DNA of 64,000 nt from positions 1 to 64,000 of the forward strand of contig JAEUQK010000013.1 of the NCBI GenBank assembly GCA_016789265.1. Reading direction: 5' to 3'. Below the pieces are notes generated by a model. It had not been told where the DNA came from, searched no databases, and was given only the letters and a program-made list of their open reading frames with translations. Positions within the stretch are counted from its first letter, which is position 1. Each line of letters begins with the position of its first letter. The DNA is from Blastocatellia bacterium. Its GTDB lineage: Bacteria > Acidobacteriota > Blastocatellia > Pyrinomonadales > Pyrinomonadaceae. The translations under genes were made by a program, and so were the position numbers. Below are positions 51,531 to 62,700 of this stretch, piece by piece.

Positions 51531-52145
51531 TTAGAACCGAACCTTCTCTTCCTCTGCGTCCGACGCGCTTCGGGACACTTTCCAATCGTCTTCGGTCTCA
51601 TAGAAATTCACATCGAATGTAAGGAGTGATTTCACCGGAATACCGTCAAATTCGGTCGGGCCGTCTTCAAACCGGGCGATGGCCCCGATGCCGATTACCT
51701 CGGTATTTATTTCCTTGCAAAGTGCGATCGTTTCAGAGATCGCCGTCCCGGAGCGAATGATGTCGTCAACGATGATGGCCGGATGGACGTCTGATTCTGC
51801 CATATACTGACGAAACTGGCGTTTCCCATCTTCGCGTTCCGCCCAGTAGATCTGTTCTGCGCTGAGAGCCTCGCGAACACCAAAAGCGACCATAATGCCG
51901 CCCGGGCTCGGGCTGATCACGGAAACTTTCGGCAAGCGGCTCGAGATCGATTTTTCCATTCGAAACATTCGGCTGAGGCCCACCGAAAGGATCCTCGCGT
52001 TATCGTAATATCGAAACGCGAGCGGCATCTGAAAATAATGCGAGGCATGTTTGCCGTTCGGATAAACGAAGTGGCCCTTACGGTAAGCTCCCGTCGATCT
52101 AAGGATCTCCATTACAGATTCTTGCGAGGGTATCAGATCTACCAT
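51531..52145 (-). CDS. pyrE: orotate phosphoribosyltransferase
   Basis: A 204-residue phosphoribosyltransferase. IIVDDIIRSGTAI (about residues 122-134) is the PRPP-binding motif. HFVYPNGKHASHYFQ near residue 25 fits the orotate-site strand. The protein joins orotate to PRPP to form OMP. The C-terminal 20 residues are charged and specific to this protein. AAGGAG lies 7 nt before the ATG. Other pyr genes are not near. Confidence 0.88.
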   Translation of the reverse strand: MVDLIPSQESVMEILRSTGAYRKGHFVYPNGKHASHYFQMPLAFRYYDNARILSVGLSRMFRMEKSISSRLPKVSVISPSPGGIMVAFGVREALSAEQIYWAEREDGKRQFRQYMAESDVHPAIIVDDIIRSGTAISETIALCKEINTEVIGIGAIARFEDGPTEFDGIPVKSLLTFDVNFYETEDDWKVSRSASDAEEEKVRF

Positions 52146-52214
52146 TTACAGTCTCCTTTTCGCTTACTTAAAATCTTGTGCGAACTGTTATCTTAATAAG
52201 CGAAAAGACAATTA

Positions 52215-52757
52215 TCAAATTTCACCTTTCAATACGGCTTTAACAAGGTCCCTTTGAAACTTAGGAAGCTGTTCCGGAAGTGATTCGACACTAAACCATC
52301 TTGCCTCGGTTATTTCACGGCTTAGCACCTTGGCCTCGCCGATGCCTCGCGCGGAAAAAAGCGTCTCGACGTGACGTCCGATCGTCCTGACCTTTATCAT
52401 TCTCACGTCCGCAAGCTCGATCCCGGTCTCTTCCCGGACCTCCCGCACTACCGCCGACTCCGGCTGTTCGCCCGGATCCAGAAACCCTCCGGGAATGCCC
52501 CAGCCGCTCGTAGGCCTGAGAAGGTGGTCCAGCAAAAGGACCTCGTTATCCTCATTAAGAACGACCGCAGCTGCCGAAACGGTGAACGTCGGCTGAAACA
52601 GTCGCGTGATCTTTATCCGCATTGACGGCGACAGCCGCTTCCACAAAGGTTTTAGATATTGATACGGCATTGTCCAAGGTATTCTAGCAAACCAAAACTT
52701 TACATCGCCGAATATTCCTTGGCAGAAGTTTTGCGGTTCGATATTCTTAATTTGCAT
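52215..52757 (-). CDS. Nudix hydrolase
   Basis: A 180-residue protein. GGFLDPGEQPESAVVREVRE followed by ETGIEL is the Nudix box (GX5EX7REUXEEXGU) that binds Mg2+. It hydrolyses a nucleoside diphosphate linked to another group; the substrate is unknown. The first 29 residues may not be translated, because M30 at 52670 begins a sequence more like homologues (MPYQYLKPLWKRL). It is divergent from the CapA gene, whose start is only about 40 bp away, so the promoters overlap. Confidence 0.85.
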   Translation of the reverse strand: MQIKNIEPQNFCQGIFGDVKFWFARIPWTMPYQYLKPLWKRLSPSMRIKITRLFQPTFTVSAAAVVLNEDNEVLLLDHLLRPTSGWGIPGGFLDPGEQPESAVVREVREETGIELADVRMIKVRTIGRHVETLFSARGIGEAKVLSREITEARWFSVESLPEQLPKFQRDLVKAVLKGEI

Positions 52758-52798
52758 CTAATACGGTGCGGGCCGCGCCGCCTTGGCAAGTCATGCTG

Positions 52799-53962
52799 AT
52801 GAGATATCGATTTTCAATAATATTGCTCTCCGCTCTAATGGCCATTGGCTGCGGATCGTCCGATTCCGGCCCCGGAAGTGTGAGAGCTCAGACGGCCACT
52901 CCTACGCCAACTCCGCTTCCAAAGGATGCGATATCCGTCGCCGCCGTCGGCGACATCATGCTAGCTTCGCCTTATCCTGACGATACTCGGATGCCGCCTA
53001 AAGACGGAGCCGATTTACTCAAGGAAGTCACACCGATACTTTCCGCGGCCGACATAGCGTTTGGCAATATGGAAGGCCCGATCGTCGATAGCGGCTCATC
53101 GGCAAAATGCAAACCGCCGAAACCCGCGACTTTGGCAACCCCAATGCCGGAACCCTCGGGCACGCCAAAGAAACCCGATCCCATTCGATGTTATGCGTTC
53201 CGAATGCCGACAAGGTACGCAAAGTACCTGAAGGAAGCCGGGTTTGATGTGATGAGCCTCGCCAACAACCACGCAGGCGATTTTGGCGATGTAGGCCGCC
53301 TCAGCACACGGCGAGCATTGGATGAGCAGGGGATCAAATACGCCGGCAGCGACCGATTCAAGTATTCGACCGCTTATCTCGATATAAAGGGCAAAAAGAT
53401 AGCGATCATCGGCTTTGCACACAATAATATCGTGCCCAACGTCAACGACCTTGTAACAGCACGCCGCCTCGTTGCCGAAGCAGACAAGACAGCAGACATC
53501 GTTATCGTCTCGTTTCACGGCGGTGCCGAAGGATCGGCGTATCAAAACGTGCCGAAAGAAACGGAGATCTTTTTCGGCGAGAAACGGGGTAATCTGCCGT
53601 TATTTGCCCGAACGGTCATAGATGCCGGTGCAGATCTCGTTCTCGGCCACGGCCCGCACGTACTTCGCGGCATGGAGATCTACAAAGACCGCTTAATTGC
53701 TTATAGCCTGGGGAATTTCGCCACCTATGGATGGTTTTCCCTGAAGAACGAGACTGCGCTGACCATCATTCTCGAGGCTCACCTTGCTCCTGACGGAAGA
53801 TTCCTGGGCGGCAAGATCCATTCCGGCAAACAGGTCGGCCGCGGCATCCCTTCCCTCGATCCCGGAGGCGAGGCGATACGCAAGGTCCGCTCGCTCTCGC
53901 AAACCGATTTTGGCGCGTCTGCACCAAAGATCACCGACGACGGTAATATCGAGCCAACCTAA
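52799..53962 (+). CDS. CapA/PgsA-type metallophosphatase-fold lipoprotein
   Basis: A 387-residue protein with a lipoprotein signal (ILLSALMAIGC, Cys at the cut). After a Pro/Thr linker comes the PGA_cap domain: VGDIMLASPY near residue 50, FGNMEGPIVD, MSLANNHAGDFG, FAHNNIVP, ISFHGG-like VSFHGGAEG and LGHGPHVLRG, the metal-site motifs. Family members take part in poly-gamma-glutamate or capsule synthesis; no capsule genes are near, so the role here is open. Start at 52799 was chosen since it begins with the signal peptide; upstream ATG 52793 and GTG 52766 are alternatives. Confidence 0.85.
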   Translation: MRYRFSIILLSALMAIGCGSSDSGPGSVRAQTATPTPTPLPKDAISVAAVGDIMLASPYPDDTRMPPKDGADLLKEVTPILSAADIAFGNMEGPIVDSGSSAKCKPPKPATLATPMPEPSGTPKKPDPIRCYAFRMPTRYAKYLKEAGFDVMSLANNHAGDFGDVGRLSTRRALDEQGIKYAGSDRFKYSTAYLDIKGKKIAIIGFAHNNIVPNVNDLVTARRLVAEADKTADIVIVSFHGGAEGSAYQNVPKETEIFFGEKRGNLPLFARTVIDAGADLVLGHGPHVLRGMEIYKDRLIAYSLGNFATYGWFSLKNETALTIILEAHLAPDGRFLGGKIHSGKQVGRGIPSLDPGGEAIRKVRSLSQTDFGASAPKITDDGNIEPT

Positions 53963-53965
53963 ACT

Positions 53966-54763
53966 CTATTTCTTCTGCTTTTCTATCTGCTTGACGATCT
54001 TTCCGGCGTGGTTGCGTCCGATGAGAGGGATTCTTTCGTCGTTGCTGAGAGCGACGAGAAACGGAAGCATTTGCTTCGGGTCGGCGATCTCGTTTCGTTT
54101 CAAAAGGGAGTCGAACGCCTCGACAAGCTTTGGTGTTTCGAGCGGCTGATTCTCGCGGGCAAGGTTGATGTCGAACATCCAAACAGCCTGGTTCGCGACC
54201 TTTCGATATTCATCCATCAATGTCTTGGCATCCTTGTTCGACGTCCAGTTGTACTTCGCGGTGCGTTCGCGGCCTTTGTCCTTTAAGGTGATCGCGATAT
54301 TGCCCATATTCGAAAAATCCCGCTCGAATTGGTAATTCTCAGTCGAATCGATGAAGTTCAAAGCAGCATATGCCGCCTTTAGCTTCTCAATTGTTGACGA
54401 CGAGATCTCGATCGGCTCGGAAAGCTGTTCTTCGGCAGAACGCTTTTGAAACGAGATGGTGCCTTTGCCGTCACTGTCATGCTCGATGACGATCCTGCTT
54501 ACGACAAAATCGGGCTGGGTGAATTCGTAGCGATATGTCGGTTCTTTCGCGGCCTTTTGGACGGCCGCCGCCTGCTTACCGATCGTGGACGGACGCTCGT
54601 TTTTCTTTGGCTGTATCGCATTTGGTTCTGGTTCAGGCGTTGGGGATGGCGCGACAGCTTCCGCTTTCTTCGGCTCGGGTCGCGAGTTGCGTTTCTGTGC
54701 CGATGTATTAACGGCAGTCAACCCAACCAACACCAATACAAATGTCAGAACCTTGATAACCAT
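53966..54763 (-). CDS. secreted protein of unknown function
   Basis: A 265-residue protein. Signal peptide MVIKVLTFVLVLVGLTAVNT. A Pro/Glu/Lys-rich linker covers about residues 25-70. A beta-rich domain follows (DFVVSRIVIEHDSDGKGTIS, NIAITLKDKGRERTAKYNW), then helices. The start at 54763 is chosen since a longer TTG frame (54802) would place polar residues before the signal peptide. It is convergent with the CapA-like gene (3 bp between stops). Family not recognised. Confidence 0.7.
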   Translation of the reverse strand: MVIKVLTFVLVLVGLTAVNTSAQKRNSRPEPKKAEAVAPSPTPEPEPNAIQPKKNERPSTIGKQAAAVQKAAKEPTYRYEFTQPDFVVSRIVIEHDSDGKGTISFQKRSAEEQLSEPIEISSSTIEKLKAAYAALNFIDSTENYQFERDFSNMGNIAITLKDKGRERTAKYNWTSNKDAKTLMDEYRKVANQAVWMFDINLARENQPLETPKLVEAFDSLLKRNEIADPKQMLPFLVALSNDERIPLIGRNHAGKIVKQIEKQKK

Positions 54764-54874
54764 ATCCCAAAACAAAAGCGGCCAAACTGTTATTGATAAC
54801 AAAATCAGCCGCTGTTTGCATCTTTAGGATGCATTAAGGTTTGTGCAAGGTTGTTTTAAGGCCCTTTCTGACCG

Positions 54875-57800
54875 TTATTCAAATTTGACCGAAACGATCT
54901 TTGAAACTCCCGCCTCCTGCATCGTAACGCCGTACAACGCGCGTGCCGCTTCCATCGTTCGCTTATTGTGGGTGATGACGATGAACTGGGTCTTTTCCGC
55001 CATCGATGCGATCTTGGTGACAAAGCGGCCGACGTTCGCGTCGTCAAGCGGCGCATCCACCTCGTCGAGCAGGCAGAACGGCGACGGCCGGTACTTGAAT
55101 ATCGCCATCACCAGCGCAATAGCCGTCATCGCCTTTTCGCCGCCCGAAAGCAGCAGAATGTTTTGCAGACGCTTGCCCGGAGGTTGGGCAACGACCTCGA
55201 TACCGGCCTCGAGAACGTCGTCGGATTCGAGCAGCGTCATTTCTCCTCGGCCGCCGCCGAAAAGTTCCTGGAAGAATTCGGTGAAGTTTGCGTTGATCGC
55301 TGCAAATGCCTGAACAAACCTCTCGCGCGAACGCTCTTTGATCTCCTGAAGTGCTTCTTCGGCAGACGCGATGCTGTCGATTATGTCCTGCCGCTGCGAC
55401 GTAAGGAACAATAGCCGCTCTTCGGCTTCCTCAAGCTCATCGACAGCGAGCATATTGATCGCTCCGAATGCTTCTAGCCGATGCCGCATCTCGTCGACAC
55501 GCAACCTAGCTTCGGCAAGGTCGAAATCTTCGGGCAGGTCTTCGCTCTTTGTGATCTCGTCGAGTGCGATGTTGAGTTCCTGGGAACACTTCTCGTTGAT
55601 GTTCTTGAAGTGTGTTATCGCTTCGGTCTGACGAACCTCGATAGCCGCGCGCTCGTTTCTAGCATCTGCGGCCTTGTGGTTTGCTTCAGCGAGCAAATTG
55701 CTTACTTTGTCCGCGTTTTCGCGGGCAGAGGCCAATTTCTGAAGTGCTTCGGCAAGTTCGGCTTGCTCTGCCTCTTTCGCCTCACCCGAGGCAGATATGC
55801 TGGTCGAAATGTCAGAGATCGATGCCTGAAGCTGTTCGATCCGCGACCCGGTTTCGGAAAGCTCATTCTTCTGTTGAGCGATACGCGATTCCAGTTCTTT
55901 CTGCTCGTTCTCTACACGCCTAAGGGCAGATTGAGCGGAGCGCCTGCGTTCGGCAGAGGTCGCAGCAAGAGTACGTTTTTGATTTAGTACTTCGTTCTCG
56001 CTTTCTGAGATCTCGCGAGCTTTCATCAGCGAAAGAGCGATGGCATCAAGATCGGCCTGAGCACCGGTCTGCATCTCGACCGCGTTGCGGGCATTCTGAT
56101 CCGCCTCCGCGATCCGTGCCTCGATCTCGATGATCTCATTCTTAGCCTGAACGATCTCTTCGGCAACGACCTTGCGGTGACGTTCCGAACGATCGATCTC
56201 CTGCCTGGCCTGCGTTTCCTGACTTTCCAGGCCGAGAATGTGGCGTTCGATCTTGATGATCAGCGATTGAACATCGACGGCTTTTTCTTCGATCTCGGCC
56301 AGTTTGGTCCGTTCGGCATGAGCTGCGGATTCGGCTGCTCGAAGATCGGTCTCAAGCGAGGCGGCTCGTGTGCCCAGGCCGGACAACTCTCGTTTGAACG
56401 CCAGCAGCGATGCGTTCTGCTCGTCGGCGGGCGTACTGCCCGAGATGAACAACCGTCCGTTGATCAGTATGTTGCCCTGGCTATCGACCAGCGTTTCTCC
56501 CGATCCGGAAATGCCGTCAAATGTATCGACAAGGCGTGCCGACATCTCACGTGGAAAGATCTCGCGAAGTGCATTTCGCAGTTCCTGCGAAACGCCGAGT
56601 GCATCGGCAATATTCCTTGAACCTGTGGACGCCGCCGCGAATTCGAGTTCGCTGTCGCCGACGACGAGGGCCGCGATCCGGCCCGATTCCTCTCGCGACA
56701 GCCATTCGCTAACAAGTTTCGCGTCTGCGACCGAGTTGACCAAAACGGTTTGGAGCATCGGCCCAAACAAGCTTTCAACAGCCTTTTCCGCCCCGGCATC
56801 TACGTGAAGAAAATCGGCAAGGACGCCCTTTAATTCCACGCCGATATTGGCCTGCTCGGCAAACAGCTTCTGGACCTCCGGTGCGTAAACGGCACGCTTC
56901 TCGTCAAGTTCCTGAAGCGTTTCGAGGCGGTGCTTGACGCGAGAATATTCCTGCTGGACTGCCTTGAGCTTCTCTTCGGCTTCGGCAACAAGGCCGCGGG
57001 CGACCTCTGCATCGGCGAGAAATCCTGCTTTTTCGGTCTGGAATGCCTCGAGTTTACCGCGTTCCGTGACAAGTTCGGCGGCGATCTTTTCGGAATCGGC
57101 GATGTGCTGAAGATGGCTCTCGCCCGCCCGCTGTTCTTCGCGTTCAAGGCCCGTGACGCGTTCGGCCAGACGGTCGCGGTTGTTGGCAAGCTGACGTGCC
57201 GTCTCTGCAAATCGTTCGCCGGCGGCAGTGTGCTGCAGCAGCTCTGCCCGACGTTTTTCCAGATCGGCTTCGATCGATTTCACGTCGGCGATCTTCGCCG
57301 CAAACAGGCCCTCTGCTTCAAGCAGTACGGCTGCCGCGGCTTCGGCATCGATGCTTTCCTTTTGCTCCTCTTGGACGAGTCGGCCCCGTTCCGCTTCGAT
57401 GACGGATATACGTTCCGTGAGTGCGTCGATCTCCATACGGAGAGCTTCGGATCGGCTTCCAAGTTCGACGATCTGCTCGGATTGATAGCGGTGCTCGCGT
57501 GCGGCTCGGTCGCGTTCTAGTTCTGCGTTCGCATGCTTTTGGCGAAGGGATGAGAGATTCTCTTCTTCGCTCCGGGCCGACCGGGTCGATTCTCGGGCAG
57601 CTTCTTCCATTTCCGCGACCTTTGCTACAAGGGCCTGCTCGGTCTCGACAGCGCGGGCGAGCTGCTGTTCGAGTTCGGCAATGAGCGACTCGAAATGTCG
57701 TCCTTCGGCAGCGAAATATTGCCGCTGGAAAACACGGAACTCTTCCTGCAGAGCCAAAAATCGACGGGTCTTACCCGCCTGACGGCGAAGGGAATTTGCG

Positions 57801-58666
57801 TTCTTCTCGACTTCGGAAACGATGTCTGCTATGCGGTTGAGGTTGGTCTTTGCGGTTTCGAGCCGTGCTTCTGCCGCTCGTTGTCTCGTTCGGAACTTGG
57901 AGATGCCAGCCGCTTCCTCGATCAGGTTTCGGCGATCAGCGGGTTTAGCCGAAAGGATCTGTCCGATGCGGCCCTGTTCGATGATCGCGTAATGCGAACC
58001 GGATAGGCCAGTGCCGGCAAAAAGGTCCTGGATATCACGCAGGCGACAGGTCTTGCCATTAAGCTGATATTCGCTCTCACCTGAAAGGTAAAGCCGGCGA
58101 GTGACAGATACAGCTTCGCCGGGAGCAAAGTCCAACGCGAACGAACGCGGTCTCCAGTGGCGTTTTGTTTTGATGACCTTTTCAACGGTTTGAATGGAAC
58201 CAACCTGAGCTGCCTGGACCTTTTCGACTTCGATCTCGCCTTCGTGAAATCCATTTGTATCCGCGACCGCATCCGCCGGTTCCGGCGACTCAACCGTATC
58301 GGCTTCAAGCGCATCGACATCGACGGCAAGTTCATCGATCTCGCTTAAGGTCGCGTCGATGTCCTCGAGTTCGGCGTCGTCAACATCGAACGCATCTTCG
58401 TCGCGGACCATGTGGAGCACGACCTCGGCCATGCCGGACGGCTTGCGGTTCTTGGTACCCTGAAAGACCACGTCCTTCATTTCGGCACCGCGAAGAGATT
58501 TTGCTCGCTGTTCGCCGAGGACCCACGAGATGGCGTCGGAAACATTTGACTTGCCGCAGCCGTTCGGGCCGACGACGGCGGTGATCCCGTTACCGGTAAA
58601 AACTACTTCGGTATAGTCGGCAAATGATTTAAAGCCCGTTATTTCGAGGCGTTGAAGCTTAAACAT
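54875..58666 (-). CDS. smc: chromosome segregation ATPase SMC, with acidic insertion in the N-terminal head
   Basis: A 1263-residue SMC. The N-terminal head has Walker A GPNGCGKS (33-40) and GEQRAKSLRG. The middle is two long coiled-coil arms around a hinge (VESLFGPMLQTVLVN, ISGSGETLVDSQGNILINGR). The C-terminal head has LLSGGEKAMTAIALVMAI and FCLLDEVDAPLDD. Between LHMVRDE and VSVTRRLYLSGESEYQLNG the protein has about 95 extra residues (88-182), strongly acidic, against a short loop in most SMCs. ScpA/ScpB are not in the window. Confidence 0.95.
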   Translation of the reverse strand: MFKLQRLEITGFKSFADYTEVVFTGNGITAVVGPNGCGKSNVSDAISWVLGEQRAKSLRGAEMKDVVFQGTKNRKPSGMAEVVLHMVRDEDAFDVDDAELEDIDATLSEIDELAVDVDALEADTVESPEPADAVADTNGFHEGEIEVEKVQAAQVGSIQTVEKVIKTKRHWRPRSFALDFAPGEAVSVTRRLYLSGESEYQLNGKTCRLRDIQDLFAGTGLSGSHYAIIEQGRIGQILSAKPADRRNLIEEAAGISKFRTRQRAAEARLETAKTNLNRIADIVSEVEKNANSLRRQAGKTRRFLALQEEFRVFQRQYFAAEGRHFESLIAELEQQLARAVETEQALVAKVAEMEEAARESTRSARSEEENLSSLRQKHANAELERDRAAREHRYQSEQIVELGSRSEALRMEIDALTERISVIEAERGRLVQEEQKESIDAEAAAAVLLEAEGLFAAKIADVKSIEADLEKRRAELLQHTAAGERFAETARQLANNRDRLAERVTGLEREEQRAGESHLQHIADSEKIAAELVTERGKLEAFQTEKAGFLADAEVARGLVAEAEEKLKAVQQEYSRVKHRLETLQELDEKRAVYAPEVQKLFAEQANIGVELKGVLADFLHVDAGAEKAVESLFGPMLQTVLVNSVADAKLVSEWLSREESGRIAALVVGDSELEFAAASTGSRNIADALGVSQELRNALREIFPREMSARLVDTFDGISGSGETLVDSQGNILINGRLFISGSTPADEQNASLLAFKRELSGLGTRAASLETDLRAAESAAHAERTKLAEIEEKAVDVQSLIIKIERHILGLESQETQARQEIDRSERHRKVVAEEIVQAKNEIIEIEARIAEADQNARNAVEMQTGAQADLDAIALSLMKAREISESENEVLNQKRTLAATSAERRRSAQSALRRVENEQKELESRIAQQKNELSETGSRIEQLQASISDISTSISASGEAKEAEQAELAEALQKLASARENADKVSNLLAEANHKAADARNERAAIEVRQTEAITHFKNINEKCSQELNIALDEITKSEDLPEDFDLAEARLRVDEMRHRLEAFGAINMLAVDELEEAEERLLFLTSQRQDIIDSIASAEEALQEIKERSRERFVQAFAAINANFTEFFQELFGGGRGEMTLLESDDVLEAGIEVVAQPPGKRLQNILLLSGGEKAMTAIALVMAIFKYRPSPFCLLDEVDAPLDDANVGRFVTKIASMAEKTQFIVITHNKRTMEAARALYGVTMQEAGVSKIVSVKFE

Positions 58667-58763
58667 TCTATGGTACTAGGTGAATCGGATAGCACTATAT
58701 TTTGGGGTATTTGCGTCGGTTTAGTCAAACGATTTGTTCAGATTGTTTACAGGGAAATAATGA

Positions 58764-58801
58764 GAAAAAAGGCATATTGGCGGTCGTGTCCAATATGCCT
58801 T
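58764..58801 (-). terminator. intrinsic terminator after the DUF4388 gene
   Basis: AAGGCATATTGG and CCAATATGCCTT form a perfect 12-bp stem with a 9-nt loop, followed on the minus strand by TTTTCTC. It lies 39 nt after the stop of the DUF4388 gene and before the smc promoter region. Confidence 0.9.
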
Positions 58802-58839
58802 CTGAATTCAATAAGTTAGACTTTAATACTTTCCGCAGC

Positions 58840-59598
58840 TTAACGCAGGCCTTCTTTTTCAGCCCGCTCGTTGTCGAGTTCGGTCAAAACGTCGAGCATG
58901 AAGTTGGTGTTGCTCGAGATGTTGATAACGACCGGGAATTCGGTTTCCGATACCTTGAACTCAAACGTTCCGCTGGCGATCTCAACGATCTCTTTGAACG
59001 CGTTACTGCCGTTTCGGCCGTTACACTCAGCGTCAACGATCTTACCGTCATTGAACGATACATTTGCGAGATGCATGTCGGATTTTAAGACCATCATACC
59101 GGTCATCTTAGCGTTTTCGACCACCTGCACCGCATCGAAAATGCTGACAAACCCGAGATTTCCGGCAAAGGTCGTATCGGTACGCACGTTTTGAGGCGAT
59201 CGGTCACGGGTAACGGCAAACTCGGGCCGGCGGGCTCTTCGTATAGCTTCAAGGCCCGGGGCAACAGAGATTCGCGGATCCAGCAGCTTTGCTTCCTGAA
59301 GGCGGTCATATGCCACATCGAACTCTTCGCGCGCGATGTACAGTGTCACGAGGGCGAGGCATTGGCGGGCCGCTTCTGTTAAGTTCTTCTGTTTGATACA
59401 GATATCCCGCAATTTCTCGCGCAAGGCCAAAGATCGCGGACTTCGTTCGATAGAATCGCGAAGAAGATCGAATGCCTTTTCCGGCGAACTGTATTTAACA
59501 AAGAGATCGGCATCGAGCAGGACGGATTCGATCGAAACCTCGGTGACCGGACCTCTTGGTTTTTCAAGAACTGCGTTCATAGGTGCGGCGAACAACAT
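58840..59598 (-). CDS. TPR-like N-terminal and DUF4388 (PatA-like) domain protein
   Basis: A 252-residue protein. Residues about 30-105 form helical, TPR-like repeats (AFDLLRDSIERSPRSLALRE, AYDRLQEAKLLDPRISVAPG). Residues about 140-235 are a DUF4388 domain (FAGNLGFVSIFDAVQVVENA, MTGMMVLKSDMHLANVSFND, GKIVDAECNGRNGSNAFKEI), common in Myxococcota and related groups as a regulatory module. The start may be ATG 59580. A terminator follows, so it is a single gene. Confidence 0.8.
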   Translation of the reverse strand: MLFAAPMNAVLEKPRGPVTEVSIESVLLDADLFVKYSSPEKAFDLLRDSIERSPRSLALREKLRDICIKQKNLTEAARQCLALVTLYIAREEFDVAYDRLQEAKLLDPRISVAPGLEAIRRARRPEFAVTRDRSPQNVRTDTTFAGNLGFVSIFDAVQVVENAKMTGMMVLKSDMHLANVSFNDGKIVDAECNGRNGSNAFKEIVEIASGTFEFKVSETEFPVVINISSNTNFMLDVLTELDNERAEKEGLR

Positions 59599-59723
59599 TG
59601 TTCAACATCAGAAAGCTTACACATTCCGTCACTCGCAGTCACCAAAATTCGTCATAATCGGTCAAATTGAAAGACCGCCCCGGTTTCCCGAAACGGCCCT
59701 TCCTTTCATCACCTGAGACTCGT

Positions 59724-62700
59724 CTAGAAATCGAATCGTATGCCTACCCGCATCCGACGGGGTGTCAAGGTCCTTGTCGGAGCAAGAAATCCATCTTTTG
59801 CGGTCTGCACCGTCGTCGGATTTGTACTGTTCAGGAAATCGAAATTGATGAAGTTCGAACCAAAGCTGAAAATGTTGACGTTTAGGATATTCGTAAATTC
59901 TGCAGTCGGCCTGATCTTAAATCGCTCCTTGACCTTGAATTCACGGCTAACGCTAAGGTTGAACTGGAATAACTGAGGCCCATTCCCGGCATTACGCCCA
60001 AGATTGCCCGGACTGCCGATCGGTGCCAATGAGAATTGATCAGCCAACGACTGCGGAAATGCCGAACTAAATTCTCTCCATACAATGCTATTCGGATCTC
60101 CGGAGAAATTCGGGCGGTCATTGCTTAGATCGTCGAGACTGCGGTCGATACCGCCTGCGGAAACATTGAACGGAGCACTCGAACCCCACCGTACGAGCGG
60201 CGAAAACCTGAGCTTGCCGAGCCAAAACGGAGTATCGAAAGTCGACGTGACAGCAATACGATGCGTTCGGTCCGCAAGGCTTCGCGACCATTCGCGACTG
60301 AAATCGCCGGGAAGTGTGGGATCCGATGTGTTCACGATGCCGTCATCCATTAAACGAGACAGCGTATACACAAATCGCATGCTTCCACCGAAACCTCCGC
60401 CCAACTTTTTATAGCGGCTGCGCAGCTCGAATTGTGCTCCTATATAACGGCTGTTACCGATCGGTGCTACCTGTTCGAGCTGTACCGGCCCGAGCGAAGC
60501 AAACTGAGCCGGACGCAAGCCGTTAACTGCAGCAAATGCTCGGCAAACCGGCGTGTTTGTCGTCGTCGTCGTCGAGCAAGACGTGCTGCTGTTACTGTTT
60601 CTGGTGTTTACGTTGATATAACAAAGCGTTGACGACGAACTGCACGTTCCGGCCGCATCATCGGGCGAAGTGTGAAGTCCGACCGTATCGTTGGGAGAAC
60701 CGACATAGAATCGATGCACCCCGGTCGTTATTCCGAGCAGATAGTCGGTGAGTGTCACCTGGCCGTCGTTATTGCGATCCGTCAGGCCCGAAGGCAATAC
60801 CGGAGCATTGGGGTTTGTTTCACGCCACAAATGTGCGGTCTTGTTGAATGTGAAGTTAGTTTCGAATACCCAGCCTTTCTTGATCTCACGTTCAAAACCC
60901 ACATTGAACTGATAGCTTTCCGGTATCACCAGATCGGGCGAAAGGCTGCGGAAAATCGTTGACGGACGAGCCAGTTGACTCACCGGATAACTGTTTGTTG
61001 TGTTCACGGGAATGATCGTGTCCAGCGTTAGCCCATTAGGAAACGTCGTTCCCAGGAAGTTTCGGACCGTCGTTAGATTTACTGAAACGCCGGTAGGCAC
61101 GTTCAGGCTGTTTGTGTCCAAACGGAGCGATTGGGAATCGGCTGTGTAATCGTCGACCGTTCGCAGCAGAACACGATTGTAGAAAATGCCTCCGCCAAAC
61201 CGAACGACAGTTTTGTCTCCTTTGAACGGATTCCATGCAACGGCGACACGCGGTCCCCAATTGTTCGTGTCGTCGAGCACCGTTTCCCGTTCATAGCGAA
61301 GGCCGGCGCTGATCGTCAGATTTGATCTTGCCCGCCAGTCTGACTGAATGAAAGCGCCTATGTACTGGTTCTTAAGATTTGAGGTGTTGTTGAAGTTTTG
61401 CTGCAGGCGTGACGGATTGTTTGCCGCAAAAAACACAAAACTACCAAAGGTGTAGGTTCCGGTTGCGTCGAATCGGTCAATGAAAGTCGTATCGACGTTA
61501 TGATAATCAAATCCGAATCTCCAGGTTATCGGGCCCGCGGCATAACTTGCAGTATCGGAAATGGTCCATCGTTTTTCCTGCCGATCTGACGAGCTTGTGG
61601 TCGAACCGAAGACCTGGGTCTGCGAGCTTTCGCCCGGGGGCGTGAACGTCACGAGCACGGCCGGTGATGTCGCACCCGCGCTCTGCGCCGAACTTGGATC
61701 GAGTGTCGAATATTGGAAACGTACCTGATTGACCAGCTTTGATGAGACCGTGTAGTTGTGTGTCAGGTTGAACGCATCGGTGTTGCGAATGCGGCCGATC
61801 AGCGAATCGGCAATTCGGTTGGTCCCGCTAAATGCACGCAAGTCATTCGAACGTCCAAGCTGGTAATTGAAAGTAAAATTGTGAGCCCCATTGAGGTTCC
61901 AATCGACTCGCTGCGAAAATATGTGCTTCTTTGCGGGCGTATCGACCGGCGTAATGTAGTGGCCAACCTGCACACCGGGGAAGCCGCCGGAAGGATTAAG
62001 ATTTACGATCGGTGCTGTCGGGTCATTTGGAGCCGGAAGTGCAAACTGCGGATTTGCGGACCCGGAAAGTACCCAAGCATCCACTATCGTGTCTTCCTTG
62101 ATATTGTCGTATTCGTACGCCGTGAAGAAGAAGAGCCTGTTCTTTACGATCGGGCCGCCGAACGTGAATCCCGGATCATGATTTTGAAACGCCGGCCTCG
62201 AATATCCTCGGCGATTGTTGTTCCACGTGTTCGCATTCAGGCTTTCATCGCGAAAATAGTAATATGCGCGTCCACGAAACTTGTTCGTTCCTGAACGCGT
62301 TCCCAGATTCACGCGGCCGCCTGAAGCACGTCCATATTCGGCAGAGAATTGGTTGGTCACCACCTGCACTTCAGAGATCGCGTCGATTGACGGCTGAAAT
62401 CTAAACGATGCGCCGCGATCGTCATTGTTGTCGAAGCCGTCGATCGTGATGTTGTTCGAATACGCTGCACCGCCCGAGAGTCCAAAGATACCTGCTTCCT
62501 CAGGAGTAGTACCCGGAGCACTGATGCCTCTGGCTCCGCGATCATTTGCAAGGTCGCGGGTTGAAAGCTGTTCTTCCGAAGTGCCTCCGAGCGTTAGAAC
62601 CAGATCAAGTGGATTTCGCGATTCGTTTGGAAGTTCTTCAACTTCACGCTGTGAAACGGTTCCGCCTACGATCGTCCGGGTCGTGTCGACTGCCGGGGCA

